The notes below the pieces were generated by a model, which was given only the letters and a program-made list of their open reading frames with translations, was not told the origin of the DNA and did no database searches. Of a DNA stretch of 64,000 nt, positions 35,401-43,963 are shown in pieces. Position numbers and translations under genes: made by a program. This DNA is from Sphingobacteriaceae bacterium (GTDB lineage: Bacteria; Bacteroidota; Bacteroidia; B-17B0; Aurantibacillaceae), in contig JADJXI010000005.1 of the NCBI GenBank assembly GCA_016715905.1, positions 496,001-560,000 on the forward strand. The letters are read 5' to 3'. Numbering within the stretch: position 1 is the stretch's first letter; every line of letters starts with the position of its first letter.

Positions 35401-35824
35401 TTTATCGGTAGATGGTGCTCAAGATGGTATGGATGGAACCCTAGTTTGTTTTGATAAAGTGAATGCTAAATTAACTTATGCCTCTGCACATAACAAACCC
35501 ATCTTAATCCGAAACGGAGAAATGATGGAATTACCGGCCGATAAAATGCCGATTGGAAAAGGGGAGAGAACTCATTCTTTCCATCTGGAAGAAATCAATT
35601 ATCAAAAAAATGATATCGTTTATTTTTATACTGATGGATTTGCCGATCAGTTTGGTGGACCCAAAGGAAAAAAATTCAAATACCGTAAGCTGAACGAAAC
35701 CTTACTCAATATTTCTAAATTAAGCATGGCTGAACAACACGATATTTTAAGTCAAGAATTTGATACCTGGAAAGGTAAACTGGAACAAGTTGATGATGTG
35801 TTATTGATTGGGATAAGGTTTTAA
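32402..35824 (+). CDS. Periplasmic propeller sensor with Y_Y_Y domain, TM helix and SpoIIE/PP2C phosphatase
   Basis: At least 1140 residues. Repeats of the two-component-regulator propeller type (GLLWMVTEKGITNFNG, GIIWISYMDA, NIWVSTRAGIDVYS, RLWFACGADIIRY) fill about 1-700, followed by a Y_Y_Y Ig-like domain (SPGKKIYAYRLLGLDTTW), one TM helix (about 815-833), a coiled coil ending DSIKYARRIQGTLL (881-894) and a complete phosphatase domain: GDFYW (919-923), DSTGHG (955-960), YTDG (1076-1079) and a closing VDD. It should sense a periplasmic signal and dephosphorylate a cytoplasmic target. The start is uncertain: the frame is open from 32300 and encodes a good signal peptide (KYFLFLFFIIGFTCYLA) upstream of the TTG at 32402, but has no ATG, GTG or TTG there. 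Confidence 0.88.
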   Translation: MAQPKEDYIFERISKTRNLPFKMARSLITTPNGLLWMVTEKGITNFNGHTAKHYQATKDSSGLLPVPVFQLFSDKKGIIWISYMDACISKFNPETEKFTHYYHDSTNKNSFPYGAASQFIQDKKGTIWMAVWGAGLSKYNEANNDFTTYRPVKGDTTLINTTEITSLAEMDNGNLLVGTWESGGYGKYAFLQIFNPLTGKSKRFPFEDYRLPATEQISHIRAALKIVHFVHIDENKDYWIGTYLGLYHFNNRTKVMRRYSDIYKGEKYLTGGGIENCANVVQLGRKLWVGTEVTGIMVVDMDNGKTQTLNHYYENNTTLSGDNILGLFKDSDNNIWVSTRAGIDVYSSIMQQFKFLANVKTGAEKSNKSQGSNSVVDVLSYKDSLVYMSHGNGISIYDRANDTVQRIFTKVLYRELKNKFNLHEHVNPGPAGDIEETENEFLVNNNGILLALNKKTLNPTYLYPYNMLIGFAINKEKTKILTHSFPIRHGKGKSAQSKGGYHLTTLNAFNYEVVDTFRFEDLKFQDHKWHENGSICYLQDNNWIVHGNRICFFVFDANSKTVKTYSSRNEYLYFPDSMLTILAVDKSGYAWIRGTAGIYKFDYRTGKSKLFNDSLKINQEVVQSIMQDHKNRLWFACGADIIRYNLNTKETYRYTSELGLHSGGFTTTKNIPNSSKYLYFAGPYGVTYFDPDKMEISKRKPNLFLVNMVLNKDTLNEATKVDYLIHDKKIPWDKNFVTFEFATYQYYSPGKKIYAYRLLGLDTTWVQNDSRNYVSYTNLSDGFYQFEVKCKNVFNVESDVYNISFTIDKPFWKKWWFILIEILLAGGLIYLYIRNREKNLNKQKDKLERKVEERTKELVEKAEQIEHQSVIINEKNKELTDSIKYARRIQGTLLAKLEFMKENLPEHFVLFKPKDIVSGDFYWATKIEAEMSEFIPGKSLPSNQNDELFYLAVCDSTGHGVPGAFMSLLNISYLNEAIGEMKMRTPNTILNYVRNKLIANLSVDGAQDGMDGTLVCFDKVNAKLTYASAHNKPILIRNGEMMELPADKMPIGKGERTHSFHLEEINYQKNDIVYFYTDGFADQFGGPKGKKFKYRKLNETLLNISKLSMAEQHDILSQEFDTWKGKLEQVDDVLLIGIRF

Positions 35825-37036
35825 ACTGTCTGCACAAATCCACGCGGTACTCCAGGCGTTTTGAAAATTAAATCCACCGGTAATTCCATCTACATTAATT
35901 ACTTCTCCGCAAAAAAATAATCCTTTTATTAATTTACTTTCCATGGTTTTAAAATCAATTTCCTTTAAATCAACACCACCACAAGTTACAAATTCTTCTT
36001 TAAAGGTGGTTTTCCCCTCCATATTATACGTACTGCAAAAAATTAAATCACATAAACACTGCATTTGCTTGTTATTTAATTCCTGCCAGGTTTTTTGTTC
36101 TTCTATTACAGCCTCCAAACAAAAATGTTCCCATAGTCTTTTTGGTAAATCAAATAAAGCTACATTTCTGACTAAACTTTTTTGATGCGTTTTTTTGGTT
36201 TGGAATAGTAGAGCCTCAACTTCTTGCCGGTTATTTGGAAAAGCCCAGTTCACTTGAATTTTAGTGGAGTAATTTAATGCAAATAATTCATGTGCGGCAA
36301 ATGCAGATAATTTTAAAACTGCGGGCCCACTCAAGCCCCAATGTGTAATTAAAACCGGACCGGCATATTTTAATTTTTGCCCCACTAACTTAATTTCCGC
36401 ATTTTGTACACTCAAACCCTGTAAATTATTCTTTATTTTTTCATTGGGTAAATTCAAAGTAAATAAACTGGGTATAGGACTTACTATATTATGTCCTAAA
36501 TTTTTGATTAAATCATAAGAGCCGGATTTGGGATGTCCGCCTAATGCAATAATAAGTTGATCGGCCGTTTTTTCGCCTTGCGAAGTATTTAAATAAAATT
36601 TTTCTTTAATTTTTTTAATCGTAAAAACTTCGCAATTCTTTTCAATTTTAATGTGATACAATTCGGTATACTTCAAAAAACAATTTACAATGGTTTCGCT
36701 ATCATCGCTTTGCGGAAAAATCCGGCCGTCTTCTTCTGTTTTTAAACTCACGTCGTGATTTTCAAACCATTGAATAGTATCTGATACATTAAAGCGAGAA
36801 AAAACTTGTTTTAATTCTTTATTTCCTCTTGGGTAATTTTTAACCAGTTCTGAATTTTCGAAGCAGGCGTTAGTAACATTACATCTACCGCCTCCCGAAA
36901 TTTTCACTTTGCTTAAAAGTTTGTTTGATTTTTCGAGTATAGAAACGTTATAATTTTTATTTTTTTCGGCAAGATTAATAGCGGCAAAAAAACCGGCGGC
37001 TCCGCCTCCAATAACGATTACGTTTTTTTTAATCAT
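35801..37036 (-). CDS. NAD(P)/FAD-dependent oxidoreductase, HI0933/YhiN family
   Basis: A 411-residue flavoprotein of the HI0933-like family. The N-terminal dinucleotide fold is VIGGGAAGFFAAINLAE (about 7-23), then the family signature SGGGRCNVTN (about 47-56); the C-terminal FAD part has CGGVDLKEID, FFCGEVINVDGITGG and NFQNAWSTAW. The cellular role of this widespread family is not well established. Its stop lies inside the 3' end of the convergent phosphatase gene, a 24-base overlap. It follows the RND gene with a four-base overlap (ATGA), so the two form an operon. Confidence 0.88.
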   Translation of the reverse strand: MIKKNVIVIGGGAAGFFAAINLAEKNKNYNVSILEKSNKLLSKVKISGGGRCNVTNACFENSELVKNYPRGNKELKQVFSRFNVSDTIQWFENHDVSLKTEEDGRIFPQSDDSETIVNCFLKYTELYHIKIEKNCEVFTIKKIKEKFYLNTSQGEKTADQLIIALGGHPKSGSYDLIKNLGHNIVSPIPSLFTLNLPNEKIKNNLQGLSVQNAEIKLVGQKLKYAGPVLITHWGLSGPAVLKLSAFAAHELFALNYSTKIQVNWAFPNNRQEVEALLFQTKKTHQKSLVRNVALFDLPKRLWEHFCLEAVIEEQKTWQELNNKQMQCLCDLIFCSTYNMEGKTTFKEEFVTCGGVDLKEIDFKTMESKLIKGLFFCGEVINVDGITGGFNFQNAWSTAWICADSLKPYPNQ

Positions 37037-39297
37037 TTCTGTTTTTTTTGTTTACCGTAAATCAGAAATAAAAGTACAGGCAATAAAAATATATCGGCCA
37101 ATAATGCAATGATGATGGTTATGCAGATTAGGAAACCGAAATAAAATGTGCTTTGAAAATCGCTGGTCATTAAGCTTAAAAATCCGCCTAATAAAATGAA
37201 AGTAGTTAAAATAATGGGTTTACCGGTTTCAAAATAAGTGCGTTTAAAAGCATACAATATACTTTTTCCGTAGCCTAACTCAATTTTTAAACGAGAAATA
37301 AAATGTATAGTATCATCGGTGGCAATACCAAATGCAATACTAAACACCAGCGAAGTTGCTGCTTTTAATTCTATGCCCATGAATCCCATAACGGCTCCAA
37401 TAATAACAAGGGGAATAAGATTAGGCAAAATAAAAACTAAAACCATACGCCAGCTTCGGTGCAGGAAAAAAGTAAGTAAGGCTATGATGACTAAAGAAAA
37501 AACAAAACCCTGTGCCATATTACTTACCATGTACTCATTATTTTTATCTACCAGATGTGCAGCTCCGGTTATAGAATAGTTAATCAGATTTGTGTCTGTT
37601 TTGGTTTGAATAAATTGGAATAGGTTTTGATTATGTATTCCAACTTTTACACTACCCATATCAGCAATTTTAGCGCTGATTCGGGCTTGTTTTCCTTTTG
37701 AATCGATGGCTCTTTTTAATTCCTTGTTGTTTTTATTACTTTTTAAATAATATATGATTTCATCAAAATCTTCTTTATCAGGAAATTTATTTTTTTGTGT
37801 TATATTAATATTTTGATTGATGGAACAAACAAGAGCGGAAGGTGATAGCAAAAAGCCGGGTTCGTATTCTTTCCGAATAAAATTATCCACTTTATTTAAT
37901 TCTCTTAACACATCTTCATCCCAAAATGTTTTATTGGTGTCTTTTAAGGTCAGGTAAACTTCAAATGGACGAACGCCACTGTAATTTTTGTCAAAAAAAT
38001 TAAAATCCTGTTTTATTTTTACTTTATTACTTAAATCTTCTAATAAAATATTATTCACTTTTATTTTATAAATGCCAATACACGAAATCACTAATAGTAT
38101 TCCCGTAATCAGCAAAATTGTTTTTTGATTACGGAAGGTCCAGAATAATACATTGCGCATTCTGTTTTCGGATTTGTTGTTGTGACCATGAATACTCACC
38201 AGTTTTGGAGGTGTAAAGAAAAAAAGTAAAGCCGGTAATAAGGTATAAGTAAGCACAAAAGCCACGCAAATACCAATGGATGTGTAAATGCCAAATTCAC
38301 GAATGGGTTTTATACTGGAAAATAAAAGTGATAAAAACGCGACCACCGTAGTAATTAAGGTTAGAAAAGTTGGAGCGCCCACTTCCCGTAAAATCAAAGG
38401 GTAAATTTTAACTCGTTCTGTTCCTTTGGCCAGCTCTTCAAAGTATTTGGAAAAAAAGTGAACCACATCACTCATGCCGGCAATGAATACCATAGTAGGC
38501 AGCATCACCGTCATGATATCAATAGACTTGTTCAGGATTCCCATTATTCCTAAAGTCCATAGTATCGAAATAAGAACTATGCACATGGGAACTAGAACTC
38601 CGTAAACACTTCTGAAGCTAAACCACAAGAAAATAATAACTACTATAAAGGACAGCGCTAAAAACAGACTAAATTCATTTTCTAAATTTTGCAAGTATAC
38701 TTTTTGAGCAAAAATTCGACCTACGTAATGCACATCGTCAAACTTAAATTCGGCCAATTTATTTTCAATTAAAACGGCCAGTGAATCGCTTTGTTTTTTG
38801 GTTAATGAAAATTGGGTTGTGAGATAAATGGACAAGGATTTTCCGTTTTCAGGAAAAAAGGAACCAACCAGAAATGGATTATTATAAATGTTGGTGCTAT
38901 CTGTTGTGTAAAACTCTTCCTGCTCAAAATGCAAAGTGGGAATTTGTGTGGGCACTAGGCCGCCTAACTGTAATGTTTTAAGATTAGTAGGAGAAGTTAC
39001 TTTTTGAATAAATGGGAGTTTTTGAAACTCTTTGGTTAATTGATCTATTTTTAATAAAAAATCTTTTTTAAAAATACCCGATTTATTTTCGAGGGCAACT
39101 AAAACAAACTCATTATCGTGTTCAAAAATATCTCTGTACTTATTGTATAATTCCAGTTCGTGGTCTTCATTTGGGAAAAAAGCTTCAAATTCGTAGTTGA
39201 AATTTAAATTCTGTAGCTTATAAACACTGAAAAGTGAAAATAATACTACAAAAATGAGTATAAAAAGATAATATGATTTTTGCTTATTAATAGGCAT
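37033..39297 (-). CDS. RND superfamily (MMPL/patched-like) exporter
   Basis: A 754-residue inner membrane protein with the two-fold RND layout: TM1 (about 10-30), a periplasmic domain of about 170 residues, five TM helices with VMLPTMVFIAGMSDVVHFFS, then TM7, a second periplasmic domain and five more TM helices with AIAFGIATDDTIHFISRLKI. The Asp-rich GMSD and ATDD motifs are the proton relay of this family. Such proteins move lipids or hydrophobic compounds; the closest types in this phylum are hopanoid or lipid transporters. The frame is open to 39333, but MPINKQKSYYLF at 39297 is the better start. It is the first gene of an operon with the HI0933 flavoprotein. Confidence 0.85.
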   Translation of the reverse strand: MPINKQKSYYLFILIFVVLFSLFSVYKLQNLNFNYEFEAFFPNEDHELELYNKYRDIFEHDNEFVLVALENKSGIFKKDFLLKIDQLTKEFQKLPFIQKVTSPTNLKTLQLGGLVPTQIPTLHFEQEEFYTTDSTNIYNNPFLVGSFFPENGKSLSIYLTTQFSLTKKQSDSLAVLIENKLAEFKFDDVHYVGRIFAQKVYLQNLENEFSLFLALSFIVVIIFLWFSFRSVYGVLVPMCIVLISILWTLGIMGILNKSIDIMTVMLPTMVFIAGMSDVVHFFSKYFEELAKGTERVKIYPLILREVGAPTFLTLITTVVAFLSLLFSSIKPIREFGIYTSIGICVAFVLTYTLLPALLFFFTPPKLVSIHGHNNKSENRMRNVLFWTFRNQKTILLITGILLVISCIGIYKIKVNNILLEDLSNKVKIKQDFNFFDKNYSGVRPFEVYLTLKDTNKTFWDEDVLRELNKVDNFIRKEYEPGFLLSPSALVCSINQNINITQKNKFPDKEDFDEIIYYLKSNKNNKELKRAIDSKGKQARISAKIADMGSVKVGIHNQNLFQFIQTKTDTNLINYSITGAAHLVDKNNEYMVSNMAQGFVFSLVIIALLTFFLHRSWRMVLVFILPNLIPLVIIGAVMGFMGIELKAATSLVFSIAFGIATDDTIHFISRLKIELGYGKSILYAFKRTYFETGKPIILTTFILLGGFLSLMTSDFQSTFYFGFLICITIIIALLADIFLLPVLLFLIYGKQKKQK

Positions 39298-39372
39298 CAA
39301 ATCTACTAACAAAACTGCTTTTAAAAAACACAATAAAGGGCTAAAAATGGCTTACCAATAGCCAAATTCTCT

Positions 39373-39380
39373 TATCTTTG
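39373..39380 (+). promoter_or_regulatory. Bacteroidota -7 promoter motif (TATCTTTG) for pruA
   Basis: TATCTTTG, a TAnnTTTG match, lies 77 bases before the ATG of the P5C dehydrogenase gene, giving a leader of about 70 bases. Confidence 0.55.
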
Positions 39381-39456
39381 AGGCTCCTGTTTTTAAGCAA
39401 GAAAATGGGAATTAATCACACAAATAGATATACTAACCATTAAAAATAAATAACCC

Positions 39457-41088
39457 ATGCCAAAAGGAATTTATAAAGTACCGGTACCGGTGAATGAGCC
39501 GGTGAAGCAATATGCAGCAGGTAGTGCCGAAAGAAAAGAATTGCAAGCCATGTTAAAAGCATTACGTGCTAAAGAAATTGAAGTACCCATGTATATTGGG
39601 GGAAAAGAAATTAAAGGAGAAACAAAAGTGAGAATGTCGCCTCCACATGATCATAAACATACACTTGGTTATTTTTACAAGAGCGAAAAGAAACATGTAG
39701 AACAAGCCATTGAAGCTGCTTTAACGGCGCGTGAAAAATGGATTAATTTAGGTTGGGAACATAGGGCAAGTATATTTTTAAAGGCAGCTGATTTAATTGC
39801 CGGTCCTTATCGCGCTAAATTAAACGCGGCAACTATGTTGGGACAAAGTAAAAGTGCTTTTCAGGCGGAAATAGATAGTGCCTGTGAAATAATAGATTTT
39901 TTACGTTACAATGTAGCGTACATGACCGAAATTTATGCGGAGCAACCGGCTTCTAATCCGGGCATGTGGAATCGTTTGGAATGGCGACCGTTGGAAGGAT
40001 TTATTTATGCATTAACGCCTTTTAATTTTACGGCCATTGCGGGCAATTTACCAACAAGTTGTGCTATGATGGGGAATGTAGTGGTATGGAAACCCAGCAA
40101 TACGCAAGTATACAGCGCTAATGTATTAATGGAAATTTTCAATAAAGCCGGCGTACCGGATGGGGTAATTAATTTAATTTATCCATCAGGACCTGATGCG
40201 GCAGAAGTGATATTTAATCACCGGGATTTTGCAGGAATACATTTTACGGGAAGCACGGAGGTTTTTCAAAACATCTGGCAGAGTATAGGAAACAATATTC
40301 ACAAGTATAAATCTTATCCTCGCATTGTAGGTGAAACCGGAGGTAAAGATTTTGTAATGGTTCACAAGTCAGCCGATGCGAAAGAAGTGGCTGTTGCTTT
40401 AGTGCGTGGTGCCTTTGAATATCAGGGACAAAAATGTTCAGCTGCCTCTAGGGCATATATTCCTACTAATTTGTGGAATGAGGTAAAGAAATACATGCAG
40501 GAAGATTTGAAATCGATGAAGATGGGCCCAACAGAAGATTTTACCAATTTTGTGAACGCGGTAATTGATGAAAAGAGTTTCGATAAATTAAAATCTTTTA
40601 TTGACAAGGCAAAAACAGATAAAGGTGTGGAAGTAATTGCCGGAGGAAATTGCGATAAATCTACCGGTTACTTTATTGAACCCACCGTTCTAAAAGTAGA
40701 TAATCCGCAATATGTAACCATGTGTGAAGAATTATTTGGTCCGGTACTTACACTTTATGTTTATGATGAAAATAAATATGAAGAAACTATGGATATTTTA
40801 GATAAAACAAGTATTTATGCCTTAACAGGAGCCATCATAGCCAACGACCGTTATGCGATTGAAACAGCTACTAAAAAGTTAGTGAACGCGGCGGGTAATT
40901 TTTACATCAATGATAAACCAACCGGTGCAGTGGTAGGTCAACAGCCATTTGGTGGAGCAAGAGGCAGTGGTACGAATGATAAGGCAGGGGCGAAAATTAA
41001 TTTATTACGTTGGGTTAGTCCGCGAACAATAAAAGAAACCTGGGTGCCGGCTAACGATTACCGTTATCCGTTTTTGCAGGCCGATTAA
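39457..41088 (+). CDS. pruA: L-glutamate gamma-semialdehyde (1-pyrroline-5-carboxylate) dehydrogenase
   Basis: A 543-residue NAD-dependent aldehyde dehydrogenase that oxidises glutamate semialdehyde to glutamate, the second step of proline breakdown. Typical marks are PHDHKHTLGYF, TPFNFTAIAGNLPTSCAMMG, WKPSNTQ, HFTGSTEVFQ, GETGGKDFVMVHKSAD and the catalytic Cys in GQKCSAASRAY (C327). The length and the GGKDF motif fit the monofunctional eukaryote-like/Bacteroidota P5CDH type. Proline dehydrogenase (putA/prodh) is not adjacent. The gene is monocistronic with its own promoter motif and terminator. Confidence 0.93.
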   Translation: MPKGIYKVPVPVNEPVKQYAAGSAERKELQAMLKALRAKEIEVPMYIGGKEIKGETKVRMSPPHDHKHTLGYFYKSEKKHVEQAIEAALTAREKWINLGWEHRASIFLKAADLIAGPYRAKLNAATMLGQSKSAFQAEIDSACEIIDFLRYNVAYMTEIYAEQPASNPGMWNRLEWRPLEGFIYALTPFNFTAIAGNLPTSCAMMGNVVVWKPSNTQVYSANVLMEIFNKAGVPDGVINLIYPSGPDAAEVIFNHRDFAGIHFTGSTEVFQNIWQSIGNNIHKYKSYPRIVGETGGKDFVMVHKSADAKEVAVALVRGAFEYQGQKCSAASRAYIPTNLWNEVKKYMQEDLKSMKMGPTEDFTNFVNAVIDEKSFDKLKSFIDKAKTDKGVEVIAGGNCDKSTGYFIEPTVLKVDNPQYVTMCEELFGPVLTLYVYDENKYEETMDILDKTSIYALTGAIIANDRYAIETATKKLVNAAGNFYINDKPTGAVVGQQPFGGARGSGTNDKAGAKINLLRWVSPRTIKETWVPANDYRYPFLQAD

Positions 41089-41116
41089 TTTTATTCATCA
41101 AAGAAATTGTTTGAAA

Positions 41117-41149
41117 TAAAAAAAGTGTAATTTTCATTACACTTTTTTT
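41117..41149. terminator. Bidirectional terminator
   Basis: A stem of A-run plus GTGTAAT pairing with ATTACAC plus T-run around a TTTC loop lies between convergent pruA and the T9SS cargo gene and has T runs on both strands. Confidence 0.9.
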
Positions 41150-41174
41150 ATTTTGATTGATAAAAATAAAATTA

Positions 41175-42368
41175 TTAATCCTTTAAAAACTTTGTTGTTT
41201 GTGTTTTACCATTTGTGTTGATGTTCAGGTAATACAATCCCTTTTCGAAATTTTCCGTATTTACAAATGCTTGATTATATCCTTTTCTGGATTGGATAAC
41301 ATCTTCATATACTAATCGCCCTTCTATATTTATGATTCGTAATTGAAAGGTAGATTCGTTGTCAGAATTGTAGGCTACTTTTAAATAGGTAGTTGATGGA
41401 ATTGGGCCGGTGGAAATATTTAATAATTCCTGTTCTTTACTAACCGCTACAATATTGGTGAATGAACTTTTGCCGTCATCATCGGTTTGTTTAATTCTGT
41501 AGTAAGATAAGCCTAACGGAGGATTTTCATCAATATCATTATATTCAATAATTCCATTTTGCGAGCGATTGGCACTTACTCTTTTTATTTCGGTAAAATT
41601 AACAGCATCTAATGAGCGTTCAATAGTAAAGTAATTGTTATTTTCTTCAGAAACTGTTTCCCATTGCAATTCAACAATGTCATTTTTCATTTTTGCCGTA
41701 AAGTTTTTAAACTCTACAGGTAAAACCCCTAAATCGTAAAAAACACGACCATTAAATCTTCTTGGAGTATAATTGGTAGAAAATGGATATTCTTTTCCGG
41801 TTCCTTCTCTGATTATAATATTCGCATCTGAGGCTAAAACTGTTCCTACTGCTGTGCCATTAGTATAAGCCAGTGTTGGTCCGCTTAAGGTTGTTCGGGT
41901 AATGTAAAAGGCCTGGGTTGCTCCGGCAGCAATTCCGGTATTAATAGCTATTGGAACGGAGGTTGGTAAATTTACGCCGGCTGAAGCTAAATTAATCGCT
42001 GTTCCAATCAATGTCCAAGCACCCGGTGTATTGGTAAAACCAACATGCGTTCCGCTTTTGGTGTAGATTTCAAAATTTGTTGTTCCTACATTCATGTTCA
42101 CTTCAAAACACAAAATGGTAACCGCATTGATAGCCTCAATATCGAACATGTGACCACGTTGTGCATTGTTGGTTGCATAAATTGTTACCAGATTGCTTGC
42201 AGAAGGGCAGGCCATCATTTTGGATTGGTAATTATTTACTTCCGCCTCAAATGAATAAAGCTCAGAATCCGAACCGTCATCTAATAAGGTAACCGGATTT
42301 TGAGCTAGAATATTAGCTGAAAACAGAACGGAAAATAAACAAATTGGTAAACAAGTCTGCTTAGACAT
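41175..42368 (-). CDS. T9SS-secreted protein of unknown function
   Basis: A 397-residue protein with a signal peptide (about 1-22, ending ILAQ), a beta-rich N-terminal domain of about 190 residues, then the LPVEFKNFTAK...VELQWETVSE module (about 215-310) and a closing T9SS type A sorting domain (GPIPSTTYLKVAYN to GLYYLNINTNGK). The N-terminal domain has no name that I recognise. The middle module matches the one in the T9SS protein at 21989-23947. It is expected to be surface-anchored or released. It is monocistronic. Confidence 0.8.
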   Translation of the reverse strand: MSKQTCLPICLFSVLFSANILAQNPVTLLDDGSDSELYSFEAEVNNYQSKMMACPSASNLVTIYATNNAQRGHMFDIEAINAVTILCFEVNMNVGTTNFEIYTKSGTHVGFTNTPGAWTLIGTAINLASAGVNLPTSVPIAINTGIAAGATQAFYITRTTLSGPTLAYTNGTAVGTVLASDANIIIREGTGKEYPFSTNYTPRRFNGRVFYDLGVLPVEFKNFTAKMKNDIVELQWETVSEENNNYFTIERSLDAVNFTEIKRVSANRSQNGIIEYNDIDENPPLGLSYYRIKQTDDDGKSSFTNIVAVSKEQELLNISTGPIPSTTYLKVAYNSDNESTFQLRIINIEGRLVYEDVIQSRKGYNQAFVNTENFEKGLYYLNINTNGKTQTTKFLKD

Positions 42369-42470
42369 AAGAGTAATTTGAACGCGAAGATACGAGAATA
42401 AGGTAGATCTTTGTTTTTATTGCCTCAATAGTGTATGAATTTGCCTAACCGGAACCTATGTTTTATATCC

Positions 42471-42847
42471 TTATTTCATAGAATAAGTGGTCCTAAAGGA
42501 TAATATATATTTAGTGAGTTTAAGTTTTTGTTCAGGAGTTAACTCAGCTTTCGGACTCATTTCATCAATTTCATGTAACCATTTTTTTTCAGAAAGATCG
42601 GTAATTTTGGGTTGTTCATGACATTTAATACAAGGTCCTTCAAATATTTTTTTTCCTGCTTCTAATTCGCTTAATTGGGTGCCTGCCCATTTTTGTTCGG
42701 CAGCCGGCAATAAAACACTTAAGAAGGACTTGCTTTCACTTCAGCTTTAGTTTCTGTTACTACATTTTTATTGGTAGTTGTGTTTTTTTTTGATTTACAA
42801 TAAAACATAGTAAAGGCCAGAAGTAGAAATAAGCTTATTTTTTTCAT
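42471..42847 (-). pseudogene. Cytochrome c lipoprotein with a frameshift
   Basis: The first 42 codons (ATG at 42847) encode a lipoprotein signal and linker (MKKISLFLLLAFTMFYC then KSKKNTTTNKN) and end at TAA near 42720. The remaining part, about 80 residues in the -1 frame (FLSVLLPAAEQKWAG, then FEGPCIKCHEQP with one CxxCH haem site, and a helical end), has no start of its own except TTG at 42710. The two parts join into one normal protein if one base is added near the GTGAAAGC at about 42732. Intact relatives in Bacteroidota are small outer membrane or periplasmic monohaem lipoproteins. This is a recent mutation or a sequence error; programmed shifting seems unlikely as no slippery site is visible. 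Confidence 0.7.
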
Positions 42848-42867
42848 GAAATTAATTTTTGGTAAAT

Positions 42868-42883
42868 ATAGATTAAAATCTAT
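42868..42883. promoter_or_regulatory. Palindrome upstream of the cytochrome gene
   Basis: ATAGATTAAAATCTAT has seven-base perfect arms and a two-base centre. It lies 20 bases before the ATG of the cytochrome lipoprotein gene and just past the end of the upstream gene, so it may be an operator. Confidence 0.35.
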
Positions 42884-42905
42884 GCTTTTTTATTGCCAAT
42901 AAGTG

Positions 42906-43928
42906 TTAATAGGTTCTGCCACAGATTCTATCCCAAATATCCAAAATATTTTCTTTAAATTTCATATCCTTCCCCGAAGGTTGAAACATAGTCATGCGTT
43001 CTATTCCGTTTTCTTGAAATAGTTTATAATGAAAAATAAAAGTTTTTTCTAATGTTGTTTCCTGAAAATTACTTCTGCCAAATTTAACTGCGTACATATT
43101 TAGGGTGTCGCCGTTTCTTCTGGCAATGGTATAAGGATCTCCAAACCATTTTATTTTAGCAACATCATTCGGGCAATTAAATGAATCCATTAGGTGTTGA
43201 TGCCGGGGGAAAGTATGCCAGGTGATTGGATTTTTTTTATTCCATAAACTAAATTCGCCGATAAAAATGGTACTATCGTTACTGGCCAGGGCATACCATA
43301 ATATATTATTCAACATGGTGGGATTGCTGATATAATTGGTAGCCGGAATGTTGTTTTCCTGAATTGATTTTGAAGCTATGTTATTAGCTTGGTATTTATT
43401 TATAAAAGTAAATGATAAATATAAACCACACCATATTAAACTGTATTTGGCCAACTTTTGTCTGAATGCGATATTTTTTTTAATAAAAATGGCAGTTAAA
43501 AAAAGAAGCAACATGGGTAAAGTGAACAATAAATCAACTATAGACAGAGTGTGTATAGAGTAGGAGCCGTTATCAAAAGGTAAAAGCAATTGCGTTCCGA
43601 AATTGGTGAACCAATCTAATATTGAGTGTCCCCAAAGACAAGTGATTAAAAATAAATACCAACGTGAAAAACTTATTTTGTCTTTAAATATTTTTAATAG
43701 CAGCCAGGCAATGGGTAATGCATAGAGTATTTCAATAAACAAGGAATGGGTATGCGCTCTGTGTTCACACATGTAAGCTCTGGGATCGTTTAATCCGGTA
43801 TAAAACAAATCAAAATCAGGAATGCTTTTAGCAATCCCTCCTAACAATAATCCCCAGCGTCCAATTTTTTTTCCTAAAAATTTTTCGCCGATTGCGGCAC
43901 CAATGACAATATGAGAAACGGAGTCCAA
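42906..43928 (-). CDS. Membrane-bound metal-dependent hydrolase, YdjM/DUF457 type
   Basis: A 340-residue integral membrane protein beginning MDSVSHIVIGAAIGE, the usual DUF457 start, followed by IPDFDLFYTGL and the His motif HRAHTHSLF (about 56-64), which probably binds metal. Four or five TM helices fill about 65-190; the C-terminal 150 residues are soluble and hold a FGDPYTIARRNGD stretch, as in Bacteroidota relatives. The family is called membrane-bound hydrolase but no substrate is known. It follows a small lipoprotein gene after 35 bases and may be the last gene of a four-gene group starting at 45518. Confidence 0.8.
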   Translation of the reverse strand: MDSVSHIVIGAAIGEKFLGKKIGRWGLLLGGIAKSIPDFDLFYTGLNDPRAYMCEHRAHTHSLFIEILYALPIAWLLLKIFKDKISFSRWYLFLITCLWGHSILDWFTNFGTQLLLPFDNGSYSIHTLSIVDLLFTLPMLLLFLTAIFIKKNIAFRQKLAKYSLIWCGLYLSFTFINKYQANNIASKSIQENNIPATNYISNPTMLNNILWYALASNDSTIFIGEFSLWNKKNPITWHTFPRHQHLMDSFNCPNDVAKIKWFGDPYTIARRNGDTLNMYAVKFGRSNFQETTLEKTFIFHYKLFQENGIERMTMFQPSGKDMKFKENILDIWDRICGRTY

Positions 43929-43963
43929 AGATTAAGTGAAAGCTTTTGTAAAATTAGGAACTT

